From NCBI GenBank assembly GCA_003096255.1, contig PIXS01000027.1:1-10657 (forward strand): a stretch of DNA of 10,657 nucleotides, read 5' to 3'. Positions 1-6,750 of the stretch are shown here, one piece after another. Numbering within the stretch: position 1 is the first letter of the stretch; each line of letters starts with the position of its first letter. The stretch is from Candidatus Bathyarchaeum sp. (GTDB lineage: Archaea; Thermoproteota; Bathyarchaeia; Bathyarchaeales; Bathyarchaeaceae). Position numbers and translations under genes: made by a program. Below the pieces are notes generated by a model, which saw only the letters and a list, made by a program, of their open reading frames with translations, made no database searches and had not been told where the DNA came from.

Positions 1-652
1 CGAAAACAGCCCCAAGATTGAGGGGAAAGACGCTTTTCTGCTGTTTCAGAGCTTCGGTTTCCCCGTCGAGTTGACCCAAGAGCTTGCTTGTGAGATTGGC
101 GTTGAAGTTGACATGGACGGCTTCAAAAACGAGTATGAACGCCACAGAAAAGTATCAGCTGCAAGCGCCAAGAAGCTGTTCAAGGGCGGCTTAAGCGACG
201 CATCCTCTGAAACACAGTGCCTTCACACTGCCACTCATCTGCTGAATGAGGCTTTGCGGATTGTGTTGAAGAAGAAGGATATTGTTCAGAGGGGCTCCAA
301 CATCACTCCAGAAAGATTACGTTTTGACTTCAACTTTGACCGAGCCCTGACACCCGAAGAAATAGCGGCAGTAGAACAGATGGTTAATGAACAGATACAG
401 AAATGCCTGCCTGTCAAACGAACAGAAATGACTGTAGACGAAGCAAAAGCAACAGGCGCACAGGGAGTGTTTGACGACAAATACGGCGACACAGTATCAG
501 TCTACAACGTAGGCGACTTTTCTGCAGAAATCTGCGGCGGACCCCACGTCAACAACACCAGCGAGTTAGGAGTCTTCAAGATAAAGAAACAGAAAGGCAT
601 CGCAGCTGGAGTCAGAAGAATACGCGCCATACTAGAGAAAAAACAAAGCTAA
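1..652 (+). CDS. alaS: Alanyl-tRNA synthetase, C-terminal part (short type), 5' end outside window
   Basis: The reading frame is open from base 2 to the stop at 650-652; the N-terminal catalytic part lies left of the window. AlaRS charges tRNA-Ala in the cytoplasm, and its editing domain removes mischarged Ser or Gly. Visible in order: the end of the tRNA-recognition region (DAFLLFQSFGFPVELTQELA, from about base 32), then the editing core with the zinc-binding HTATH (codons 224-238) and CGGPH (533-547), then an AAGVRRI segment close to the end. Two things are missing compared with the usual enzyme. The stretch between the recognition region and HTATH is only about 35 residues, so the beta-barrel half of the editing module is absent. 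The protein also ends right after the editing core, with no C-Ala domain. From memory, such short AlaRS are typical of CPR bacteria and some archaea. Family call is sure; the subtype is inferred. Confidence 0.93.
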   Translation, partial: ENSPKIEGKDAFLLFQSFGFPVELTQELACEIGVEVDMDGFKNEYERHRKVSAASAKKLFKGGLSDASSETQCLHTATHLLNEALRIVLKKKDIVQRGSNITPERLRFDFNFDRALTPEEIAAVEQMVNEQIQKCLPVKRTEMTVDEAKATGAQGVFDDKYGDTVSVYNVGDFSAEICGGPHVNNTSELGVFKIKKQKGIAAGVRRIRAILEKKQS

Positions 653-670
653 ACTTTCAACTCACCAATC

Positions 671-719
671 ATATTTGGAGCCTAATAGCAGCAGATTGTT
701 GAAAACAGTATTTTTTCTG
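671..719 (+). repeat. Intergenic direct repeat, copy A
   Basis: Forty-nine bases beginning ATATTTG, 18 bases after the alaS stop. It aligns without gaps to 1559-1607 with 41 of 49 identical, including the 13-base block ATTGTTGAAAACA and the 8-base block TTTTTCTG. Both copies lie just downstream of a stop codon in the same orientation. The T-run could serve as an archaeal transcription end, but conservation of the whole block suggests a dispersed repeat or a duplicated 3' region. Confidence 0.75.
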
Positions 720-792
720 GAACGACGACAGCACACCAGAAGGATACGTAAATTAGGTGGCTACTGAAACATTCTTTTCGAGTGGTTGAGTG

Positions 793-1551
793 ATGGGTGT
801 CGATTTTGGTTCTTTAATAATCGAGTTGGAAGCCCTTGTTTCCAGTTCAAAAGAAGATTTCGTTAACGAGTTCTGGAGCAGTTACGAGAACTACATCAAA
901 ACATACAACAAGCTCCTCACTGATTTACAGTCATTGGGCTTCTACAAACAACTAAAACCCGTCGAAGAGGTTCCCTTCAGTGACCAAGCCTTCGACTCTG
1001 GCTACACTAAACAGGAAAAGGCAAAACTACGGGAAATAGTCAACCAGTCCAGCATTCTACTAAAAAAAGTAAGATTGCTTTTATCCCCGCCCACACCCAC
1101 AAAACTCAACAATCAGGTGCGGTCAAACCAAATCTTCCTAGTCTACGGACAAGACAACCCAATGACATCCGACGTAACCGACACACTGCAAAAACTGGAC
1201 CTTGAACCCATCATTCTACAGGACATAACCGACAAAATCGCCGACTACCCCCACATCTCCTTCGCAGTAGTCCTTTTGTCTCCCGACATTCTGGCTTACC
1301 CAAAACAAAAAACGTCAGACCAAGCAAAACTCCACCCAACACAAAACATCATCTACACACTAGGCTACCTAATGGGACACCTTGGAACCACCAACGTAGC
1401 CGCCATATACCCGACAAAACAAAATTTCAAAATCCCAGACGGCAGCAACGTTCTCTGGATAGAATACAAAACAGGCTGGTACCTAAAACTCATCAAAGAA
1501 CTGAAAGCCGCCAACTTCGAAGTCGACGCAAACAAACTCGGCTGGCTATAA
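793..1551 (+). CDS. TIR-like domain protein (CAP12/Pycsar effector type), probably lacking the catalytic glutamate
   Basis: 252 residues from ATG 793; a GTG at 790 directly before it is an alternative start. Residues 1-105 are predicted mainly helical, with no recognised domain. Residues 113-252 match the TIR-like nucleotide-binding family of CAP12 and Pycsar effectors: first strand IFLVYGQDN, then LDLEPIILQD, the core strand ISFAVVLLSPD (155-165), QNIIYTLGYLMGHLG (184-198), and the C-terminal GWYLKLIKELKAANFEVD. Relatives cleave NAD+ when a cyclic-nucleotide signal is bound, killing phage-infected cells. The family pattern at 184-192 is normally QNV-[IV]-F-E-L-G-Y; here Thr189 stands where the catalytic Glu is expected, and the preceding Arg-rich turn and the loop after the second strand are also altered or short. 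NADase activity is therefore doubtful; a binding, regulatory or decayed role is possible. The gene is bracketed by direct repeats. No cyclase is visible nearby. Confidence 0.8.
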   Translation: MGVDFGSLIIELEALVSSSKEDFVNEFWSSYENYIKTYNKLLTDLQSLGFYKQLKPVEEVPFSDQAFDSGYTKQEKAKLREIVNQSSILLKKVRLLLSPPTPTKLNNQVRSNQIFLVYGQDNPMTSDVTDTLQKLDLEPIILQDITDKIADYPHISFAVVLLSPDILAYPKQKTSDQAKLHPTQNIIYTLGYLMGHLGTTNVAAIYPTKQNFKIPDGSNVLWIEYKTGWYLKLIKELKAANFEVDANKLGWL

Positions 1552-1558
1552 CCCTCGC

Positions 1559-1607
1559 ATATTTGCAGTCTAATAGAGGTACATTGTTGAAAACATTACT
1601 TTTTCTG
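1559..1607 (+). repeat. Intergenic direct repeat, copy B
   Basis: Second copy of the 671-719 element, beginning 7 bases after the stop of the TIR-like gene, 41 of 49 positions identical. A looser similarity (AGCAC followed by C-rich bases) continues past both copies if a small gap is allowed. Together the two copies bracket the TIR-like gene. Confidence 0.75.
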
Positions 1608-1730
1608 ATAAACCAAGCACCGCCAATTTTGTTTTGCGTGAATGCTGAACGTCTGGCACTTAAGATATGCCCATACAAAGTCAGCAGTATATGGTTCAAA
1701 ATCACCAAGCGTTGCAGTTTCAGTTATAAT

Positions 1731-1743
1731 AAAAAGTTTATAG
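1731..1743 (+). promoter_or_regulatory. Putative BRE/TATA promoter of the 1790 gene
   Basis: An A-run followed by TTTATAG (TATA at 1737-1743) matches the archaeal BRE plus TATA-box layout. Transcription would start near 1765, giving a short leader that carries the strong ribosome binding site GAGGTGGGGGAG (1776-1787) before ATG 1790. This argues that the gene is transcribed separately from the TIR-like gene. Confidence 0.5.
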
Positions 1744-1789
1744 AAGTTATTACCAACAAGATAACTGAGTGATTTGAGGTGGGGGAGAT

Positions 1790-2605
1790 ATGATTAGGAG
1801 GGTACGACGTTTTTTTGATTACAAGCATGCAAGTTTTGATGACGCAGGAGAATCCACAAGCGAAAACGGTTCCCTTTCTGGACTGTTAAAGGAGGGCTAC
1901 GTCGAGCTTCTGGGAGTAACTGACCCTGAAGCAGTCAACGCAATCTGCTATAAGGACAACAAACCCAAATTGGGGGACTCTTTTATCTACGAATATTTCT
2001 GGTCTGTGGGAATGGCTGGATTAGACCCAAAATGGTTCGAAAAACTGGATAAAGACGAATCAATCGTAGTCCAGCTCATTTTTCACACAAAAGATTCACG
2101 ATTTACTATTCAGGAAATCGCTGCTGACCTAAAGCAGTTACCTCCCTTCCTAAAAGAGAAAGGGATATTTGATAAACTACAAACCATCCGCCCTTTACTT
2201 GACACAGCTGGAAAAGTAATCGAGGCTGCAGGACTAGCTGTTCCTGGAAGAATTCTCTCTACCATATCTGAAATCAATGCCAACACCGTCCCCGTTGACG
2301 AGTTTCCATGGTGGATAAAAACATTTACAACTGGCGGAGAAGCAGGAATCGAGTGGCACATCCCCAGAAACTTTTTACAGTACGCAGGTAGCCGCCTTGT
2401 AGGAACCCTTGATGTATATTTTGTAGACTGCAATCCAGACACGGAGGAGACACCAGAGAACGACCTAGGAATAGAGATAAGAGCATTTCTAAGATCATCT
2501 ATACAAGATGCCCGCTCCGACGAACTTTACATCAATCCTACAAACCAAAAAACTATGCTCATAATAACACCCAAGATAACTAAAGCCTCAAATACGCCAC
2601 TTTGA
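1790..2605 (+). CDS. Hypothetical protein, 271 residues, family not recognised
   Basis: I do not recognise this protein. ATG 1790 is supported by a strong purine-rich ribosome binding site at 1776-1787. The N-terminus is basic (MIRRVRRFF), followed by a polar stretch. Residues about 35-130 look like a mixed alpha/beta domain. Residues about 134-165 hold an Ala/Gly-rich, moderately hydrophobic helix pair (LLDTAGKVIEAAGLAVPG), which could be amphipathic but is too weak for a confident membrane segment. Residues 180-225 contain an aromatic patch (FPWWIKTF) and beta-like stretches (GIEWHIPRNF, LVGTLDVYFVDC). There is no signal peptide and no nucleotide-binding or catalytic motif that I can name. 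It lies 238 bases after the TIR-like gene, with its own promoter-like signal. A functional link is conceivable from position only. Codon use and length suggest a real gene. Confidence 0.75.
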   Translation: MIRRVRRFFDYKHASFDDAGESTSENGSLSGLLKEGYVELLGVTDPEAVNAICYKDNKPKLGDSFIYEYFWSVGMAGLDPKWFEKLDKDESIVVQLIFHTKDSRFTIQEIAADLKQLPPFLKEKGIFDKLQTIRPLLDTAGKVIEAAGLAVPGRILSTISEINANTVPVDEFPWWIKTFTTGGEAGIEWHIPRNFLQYAGSRLVGTLDVYFVDCNPDTEETPENDLGIEIRAFLRSSIQDARSDELYINPTNQKTMLIITPKITKASNTPL

Positions 2606-2668
2606 AGATTGCCCAAAAAAGCTGCTAACGTATACTGTTACCCAACTTCTTGCTGTCTGGCTTGACTG

Positions 2669-2681
2669 AAAAACTTTTAAC
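2669..2681 (+). promoter_or_regulatory. Putative promoter of leuS (leaderless)
   Basis: The AAAACTTTTAAC block is an archaeal BRE/TATA candidate centred about 29 bases upstream of ATG 2706, the spacing expected if transcription begins at or next to the start codon. No Shine-Dalgarno-like sequence lies between, which supports a leaderless mRNA and favours ATG 2706 over TTG 2697. Confidence 0.5.
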
Positions 2682-2705
2682 GTTCTGGGTACTCCATTGG
2701 CTTTA

Positions 2706-5591
2706 ATGACATCCTTAAAGCAGACTGAGGAAAAGTGGCGAAAAAAGTGGGAAACAGCCAAAATATTCGAGGCAAACCCAGACCCCACTAAACAAAAGTA
2801 TTTCATCACTTTTCCCTTTTCTTACATGAATGGTCCCCTCCACGTGGGACACGGCTTCACAGCCACCCGCGTCGACGCCTACGCCCGCTTCAAACGCATG
2901 CAAGGCTACAACGTCCTGTTTCCGTGGGCTTGGCACTGGACAGGCGAAACCATTGCAGGCGCAAGCGAACGCGTAAAAAACGGGGATGAAATCCTGATTC
3001 GTGCCTTCAGGGAAATGGACGGCGTCTCAGAGGAGAACCTGAAAAAGTTTGTTGACCCCGTCTTCATGGCACAATACTACACGGACGACAGTCGAGAATC
3101 CGTGAAAAGAATTGGCTACAGCGTGGACTGGAGAAGAGAATTCACCACCACTAGCCTGTACCCAACTTTCAGCAAATTTGTTGAATGGCAAACTGAGCGG
3201 CTCCGTGAGAAAGGCTACATTATACAGGGAACTTATCCCGTGGTCTGGTGCCCCCATGACCAGAGCCCAACAGGCGACCACGACAGGCAAACAGGAGAAG
3301 GCGTAGTAGCCGAAGAATACACCCTCCTGAAGTATAAGATGCTGGATGGCACAATCCTGCCCTCCGCCACCTTCAGACCAGAAACAATCTACGGCATAAC
3401 AAACATCTGGATAAACCCCGACGCCGACTACGTCAAAGCAGACGTAAACGGCGAAAACTGGATAATCAGCAAAACAGCCGCAAACAAACTCAAAGAACAG
3501 CTGAAAAAAGTAACAATTCTAGAAGAGTTCAAGGGAAGAAAAATCATCGGAAAACAGTTCACCAGCCCCCTCAGCGACAGAAAGATGCTGATTCTGCCCG
3601 GTTGGTTCGTAAGCCCAGACAACGCAACAGGAGTCGTCTACAGCGTCCCAGCCCACGCCCCCTTCGACTGGTTGGCCCTAAGAGACCTCCAAAACAACAC
3701 AGACCTCCTCAAAGAATTCAACATCGACCCTGAAACGGTCAAACAGATACAGCCCGTTTCCCTCATCACCGTACAAGGCTACGGCGAATACCCCGCCCTC
3801 GAACTTGTCGACCAACTAGGCGTAAAGGACCAGCATGACCCAAAAGCCGAAGAAGCAACCAAAACCCTGTACAAGAAAGAGTTCCACGGCGGAACCCTAA
3901 AACAAATCTGCGGAAAATACGCAGGAAAAAAAGTCAACAAAGTAAAAGACCTCCTAATCGAAGACTTCAAAGAACAAGGCATAGCAGACCAAATGTACGA
4001 CTTACCCGACCCCGTGGTCTGCAGATGTATGACTCCTTGTGTAGTTAAGCTTCTTGAGGAACAATGGTTCATCAAATACTCAGACGAAACATGGAAACAG
4101 GAAACCAAAGACACCTTGGCTCAGGCTTCCATTTACCCTGACTCAGCCCGTCAATGGTTCCTGAATATCATTGATTGGCTTAAAGAGTGGCCATGCGCCA
4201 GAAAAAGCGGCTTAGGAACGCCCCTTCCATGGAGTCCAGGATGGATAGTTGAAACCCTGACCGACTCAACCGTTTACATGGCCTTCTACACCATAAACAA
4301 TCACCTCAAAAAACACAACATAACCGCAGAACAGCTACCTTTCCAATTCTTTGATTACATCTTCTACGGAAAAGGAGACCCCGACCCGCTTTCTGAACAA
4401 ACAAAGATACCCACAGAAACTTTGGAGGAGATGCGAAGCGAGTTCCTGTACTGGTATCCCCTAGACATGAGAATCTCAGCTAAAGAATTGCTTCCAAACC
4501 ATTTGACTTTCTTCCTTTTCCAGCACACTGCACTGTTTCCTGACAACTTGCCCAGAGCCGTGGGCGTAAACGGTATGTTAAGCATTGAGGGAAAGAAGAT
4601 GTCGAAATCGAAGGGCAACTTCATAACCCTCAAGGATGCCCTCAACCAGTTTGGAGCAGATGCAACCCGATGCGCCCTTCTTTTGGGTGGAGAGGGAATG
4701 AATGACCCAGACTGGAGAAAAGAAACAGTCGGTGACGTTAAAGGCAAGCTCAGGGGCTTCCAGAACCTAGTATACAACATAATTGACAACGCAAAACAGC
4801 CAAAAACTGGGCATCTGGAAACGTGGCTCACAAGCATGCTGCAGCACAGAATCAGGATTGTCACAGAAAACTTGGACGCCCTGAAGACCAGAACCGCCCT
4901 AGAAAACGCCCTCTTCGAGGTCTGGAACGACTTCAGATGGTACATACGAAGAACAGAAGCCCTCAACTCAAAAATCCTAAAAGACTCCCTCGAAACTTGG
5001 ACTCGGCTGATGGCTCCCTTCGCGCCCTACATGTGCGAAGAAATCTGGAGCAAACTAGGTCACAATGACTTTGTTTCCTTGGCTGATTGGCCAGCCTACG
5101 ACCCAAAACAAGTCAACGTTCAGGCAGAAGAAACCGAAAACCTAGTCAAAAACGTTCTCGAAGACACCTCAAACATTCTCAGAGCAACAAAAATGGTGCC
5201 CAAAGAAATATACTACTACTCTGCCGCCCAATGGAAATGGAAAGCCTACCTCACAGCCCTCAAAAAGTCGGCAACAGGCACCCTTGCAGTAGGCACTCTA
5301 ATGAAGGAACTGATGGCTGACCCAGAACTGAAACCTGTGGCAAAACAAGTTGCCAAATTCGCCCAAGGAATAACCCAAGAAATCAACCGAATGCCCGAAG
5401 ACATAAAACAGAAACAACTACAAATCGGAACCCTAGACGAAGCCGCTTTACTCGAGAAAGCTGAGGCATTCTTTGGAAGAGAATTCAACGCAAAAATCCA
5501 CACCTACAGAGAAGACGACAGGCAGATTCATGACCCCCAACGGAAGGCTGGCTATGCTAAACCTTATCGCCCAGCAATTTACGTTGTGTAA
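2706..5591 (+). CDS. leuS: Leucyl-tRNA synthetase, archaeal/eukaryotic type
   Basis: 961 residues from ATG 2706; an in-frame TTG at 2697 would add three residues but has no leader signals. The enzyme attaches leucine to tRNA-Leu in the cytoplasm. It is class I: the HIGH-type signature is HVGH (residues 46-49, within NGPLHVGHGFTATRVDAYAR) and the KMSKS loop is intact at residues 631-635. The CP1 editing insert is present, with the threonine-rich TFRPET (222-227) and HAPFDW, whose Asp321 is the likely editing aspartate. Cys-containing segments WCPHD and CRCMTPC fit the archaeal zinc-binding or related positions. Placement of the editing insert before the catalytic-core return, the length, and the C-terminus ending KPYRPAIYVV match the archaeal form, and the gene appears complete. 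It stands alone, 100 bases after the previous gene and 70 before the tRNA. Confidence 0.97.
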   Translation: MTSLKQTEEKWRKKWETAKIFEANPDPTKQKYFITFPFSYMNGPLHVGHGFTATRVDAYARFKRMQGYNVLFPWAWHWTGETIAGASERVKNGDEILIRAFREMDGVSEENLKKFVDPVFMAQYYTDDSRESVKRIGYSVDWRREFTTTSLYPTFSKFVEWQTERLREKGYIIQGTYPVVWCPHDQSPTGDHDRQTGEGVVAEEYTLLKYKMLDGTILPSATFRPETIYGITNIWINPDADYVKADVNGENWIISKTAANKLKEQLKKVTILEEFKGRKIIGKQFTSPLSDRKMLILPGWFVSPDNATGVVYSVPAHAPFDWLALRDLQNNTDLLKEFNIDPETVKQIQPVSLITVQGYGEYPALELVDQLGVKDQHDPKAEEATKTLYKKEFHGGTLKQICGKYAGKKVNKVKDLLIEDFKEQGIADQMYDLPDPVVCRCMTPCVVKLLEEQWFIKYSDETWKQETKDTLAQASIYPDSARQWFLNIIDWLKEWPCARKSGLGTPLPWSPGWIVETLTDSTVYMAFYTINNHLKKHNITAEQLPFQFFDYIFYGKGDPDPLSEQTKIPTETLEEMRSEFLYWYPLDMRISAKELLPNHLTFFLFQHTALFPDNLPRAVGVNGMLSIEGKKMSKSKGNFITLKDALNQFGADATRCALLLGGEGMNDPDWRKETVGDVKGKLRGFQNLVYNIIDNAKQPKTGHLETWLTSMLQHRIRIVTENLDALKTRTALENALFEVWNDFRWYIRRTEALNSKILKDSLETWTRLMAPFAPYMCEEIWSKLGHNDFVSLADWPAYDPKQVNVQAEETENLVKNVLEDTSNILRATKMVPKEIYYYSAAQWKWKAYLTALKKSATGTLAVGTLMKELMADPELKPVAKQVAKFAQGITQEINRMPEDIKQKQLQIGTLDEAALLEKAEAFFGREFNAKIHTYREDDRQIHDPQRKAGYAKPYRPAIYVV

Positions 5592-5621
5592 CCCTGAAAC
5601 TTTACCATACATTTTTAATGA

Positions 5622-5632
5622 AAGATTATATC
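5622..5632 (+). promoter_or_regulatory. Putative TATA box for tRNA-Arg
   Basis: AAGATTATATC lies 30-40 bases upstream of the mature tRNA 5' end, fitting an archaeal TATA element with a few leader bases that RNase P would remove. It follows a T-run (5612-5616) that may end leuS transcription. Confidence 0.4.
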
Positions 5633-5661
5633 TAGGCAGTTCTTAGACTATGAGGGTTCAT

Positions 5662-5755
5662 GGGTCCGTGGCCTAGTCAGGATAAGGCGTTGGACTTCTA
5701 ATCTACGGAAGAAGAAATCCAACGATCCGGGGTTCGAATCCCCGCGGATCCGCCA
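5662..5755 (+). tRNA. tRNA-Arg(UCU) with a 16-base intron at 37/38, CCA encoded
   Basis: All parts fold. The acceptor stem is 5662-5668 with 5745-5751; the D stem GCCT/AGGC is 5671-5674 with 5685-5688; the anticodon stem TTGGA/TCCAA is 5690-5694 with 5718-5722; the T arm CGGGG-TTCGAAT-CCCCG is 5728-5744. The discriminator is G5752 and the CCA is encoded at 5753-5755. The anticodon TCT (5697-5699), after U33, reads AGA. A20 in the D loop fits arginine identity. The anticodon loop is interrupted after position 37 by intron 5701-5716; removing it restores a seven-base loop. The third acceptor pair is G5664-T5749, a G3-U70 wobble, which is unusual outside tRNA-Ala. A T-rich tract (from 5762) follows as a probable terminator. 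Confidence 0.96.
5701..5716 (+). other. tRNA intron, canonical 37/38 site
   Basis: Sixteen bases. CTTC (5695-5698) pairs with GAAG (5711-5714) as the four-base central helix. It is flanked by three-base bulges TAA (5699-5701) and AAA (5715-5717), the archaeal bulge-helix-bulge motif. Cutting after the second base of each bulge removes exactly 5701-5716. The inner loop is nine bases with almost no pairing, near the minimum size for such introns. Confidence 0.9.
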
Positions 5756-5998
5756 CCTTCATTTTTACATGTTTTGTTTGTGGTTTTGGATGCGGGAGTT
5801 TGGAGCTGCTGAGTTAAAACATAAAATTTAACTGAAAATAAAACCAAGTATATGCATTTGTGAAAAAATTCGTTTTACCTGTATATCAGCTTAACTGTTC
5901 GCCATGTTATACGGAAATTATAAATCTGTCTAAGTTAAAATAGGTAGGTTGTACATTCACAGTTTGAGTTGTTGGTGTACAAAGAAAGTGATGAGAGT
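5756..5998 (+). promoter_or_regulatory. tRNA terminator tract and repeat-rich upstream region of the GfcR-like gene
   Basis: No gene is visible here. T-runs at 5762-5766 and 5772-5780 probably end the tRNA transcript. The hexamer AGTTAA or its complement TTAACT occurs four times: 5812-5817, 5828-5833, 5891-5896 and 5933-5938. The first two form an inverted repeat with arms AGTTAAA/TTTAACT and an 8-base spacer; the last two flank a TATA-like ATTATAAAT (5918-5926). Further down, TTGTACA (5949-5955) and TGTACAA (5976-5982) form another inverted repeat between the predicted transcription start (about 5950) and the start codon. These look like operator half-sites, possibly for autoregulation, but no protein has been tied to them. 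Confidence 0.45.
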
Positions 5999-6730
5999 AT
6001 GAATACACACGCAGAAGACCTGAAGCTTCGGCTAATGACTATCGAGCTGCTTCGAACAGCAAAAAAAGAATACACTTACCGAGAATTATCCGCAAAAACC
6101 AACCTGCCTGTCACAGTTTTAAGCAGGTACGCGAAAGGTCATGTTCTGCCAAACGCTGAACGCGCCAGAGAACTTTGGGAAATTTTGACCAAACTTGTTG
6201 GCTTGAAGGCTGAGCTTCGTAGAAGAATAAAATTCAACTCAGCAGGATACTTCAACAACACCTGGATTATAGGTGACCACAACATCCTTCAGCAAGCCGC
6301 TCATCATGCCCTTGCAACCTTCGCTGGGGGACGTGTGACAAAAGTTTTGACTGCCGCTGTTGACGGCATACCTCTTGGTGCCTTGGTTGCGAACTCTTTG
6401 GGTGTTGATTTGTTGATTGCAAAACGGAGCAAGGAAGTGGGTGTTCCCGCTTTTCTGGAGGAAACCTATGTTCTGAAGGGTTCAGGCGTAACAATGACTC
6501 TGTATTTGCCGAAGGATGCTTTGAAGCGCCGAGATAGCGTCCTTATAGTTGATGACATGATAAAGTCAGGAGAAACTCAGGTTGCATTGGTGAACTTCGT
6601 TAAGAAGGCTAGAGCTGAAGTTTCCGGCATTTACTCTCTTATTGCTGTTGGTGACGATTGGCGACAGAACCTGAAGCTTCCTAAGGGCAGCCCAATTGAG
6701 GTTGTAATAAAAATCAACAAGAAAAAGTAA
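5999..6730 (+). CDS. GfcR-like HTH-phosphoribosyltransferase transcriptional regulator
   Basis: 243 residues from ATG 5999; a longer frame from TTG 5969 is possible, but the purine-rich AAGTGATGAG (5987-5996) sits just before ATG 5999 as a ribosome binding site. Residues 25-50 form a helix-turn-helix (YRELSAKTNLPVTVLSRYAKG). Residues about 88-240 are a type I phosphoribosyltransferase fold with the PRPP loop VLIVDDMIKSGET (181-193). This layout is that of the archaeal PyrE-like family containing GfcR, which in haloarchaea controls glucose and fructose catabolism. The PRTase domain is thought to act as an effector sensor rather than an enzyme; that role is inferred here from the family. True OPRT (PyrE) is unlikely because of the N-terminal DNA-binding domain. 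The repeat-rich upstream region suggests autoregulation. Its target genes cannot be told from this window. Confidence 0.85.
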   Translation: MNTHAEDLKLRLMTIELLRTAKKEYTYRELSAKTNLPVTVLSRYAKGHVLPNAERARELWEILTKLVGLKAELRRRIKFNSAGYFNNTWIIGDHNILQQAAHHALATFAGGRVTKVLTAAVDGIPLGALVANSLGVDLLIAKRSKEVGVPAFLEETYVLKGSGVTMTLYLPKDALKRRDSVLIVDDMIKSGETQVALVNFVKKARAEVSGIYSLIAVGDDWRQNLKLPKGSPIEVVIKINKKK

Positions 6731-6750
6731 CGCAAATCATAAATGCGCAA

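Noticed and set aside
1563..1772. 69-codon open frame in the gap after the TIR-like gene
   Set aside because: It starts at a TTG inside the direct repeat, has no ribosome binding site, unremarkable composition, and overlaps the promoter of the 1790 gene.
4364..4966. 200-codon open frame on the minus strand inside leuS
   Set aside because: It lies entirely opposite a confidently identified synthetase gene, has no recognisable domain and no ribosome binding site; it is a shadow of leuS codon use.
5969..5998. Upstream TTG start for the GfcR-like gene
   Set aside because: It would add ten residues with no family support and overlap an inverted repeat; ATG 5999 has the better ribosome binding site.
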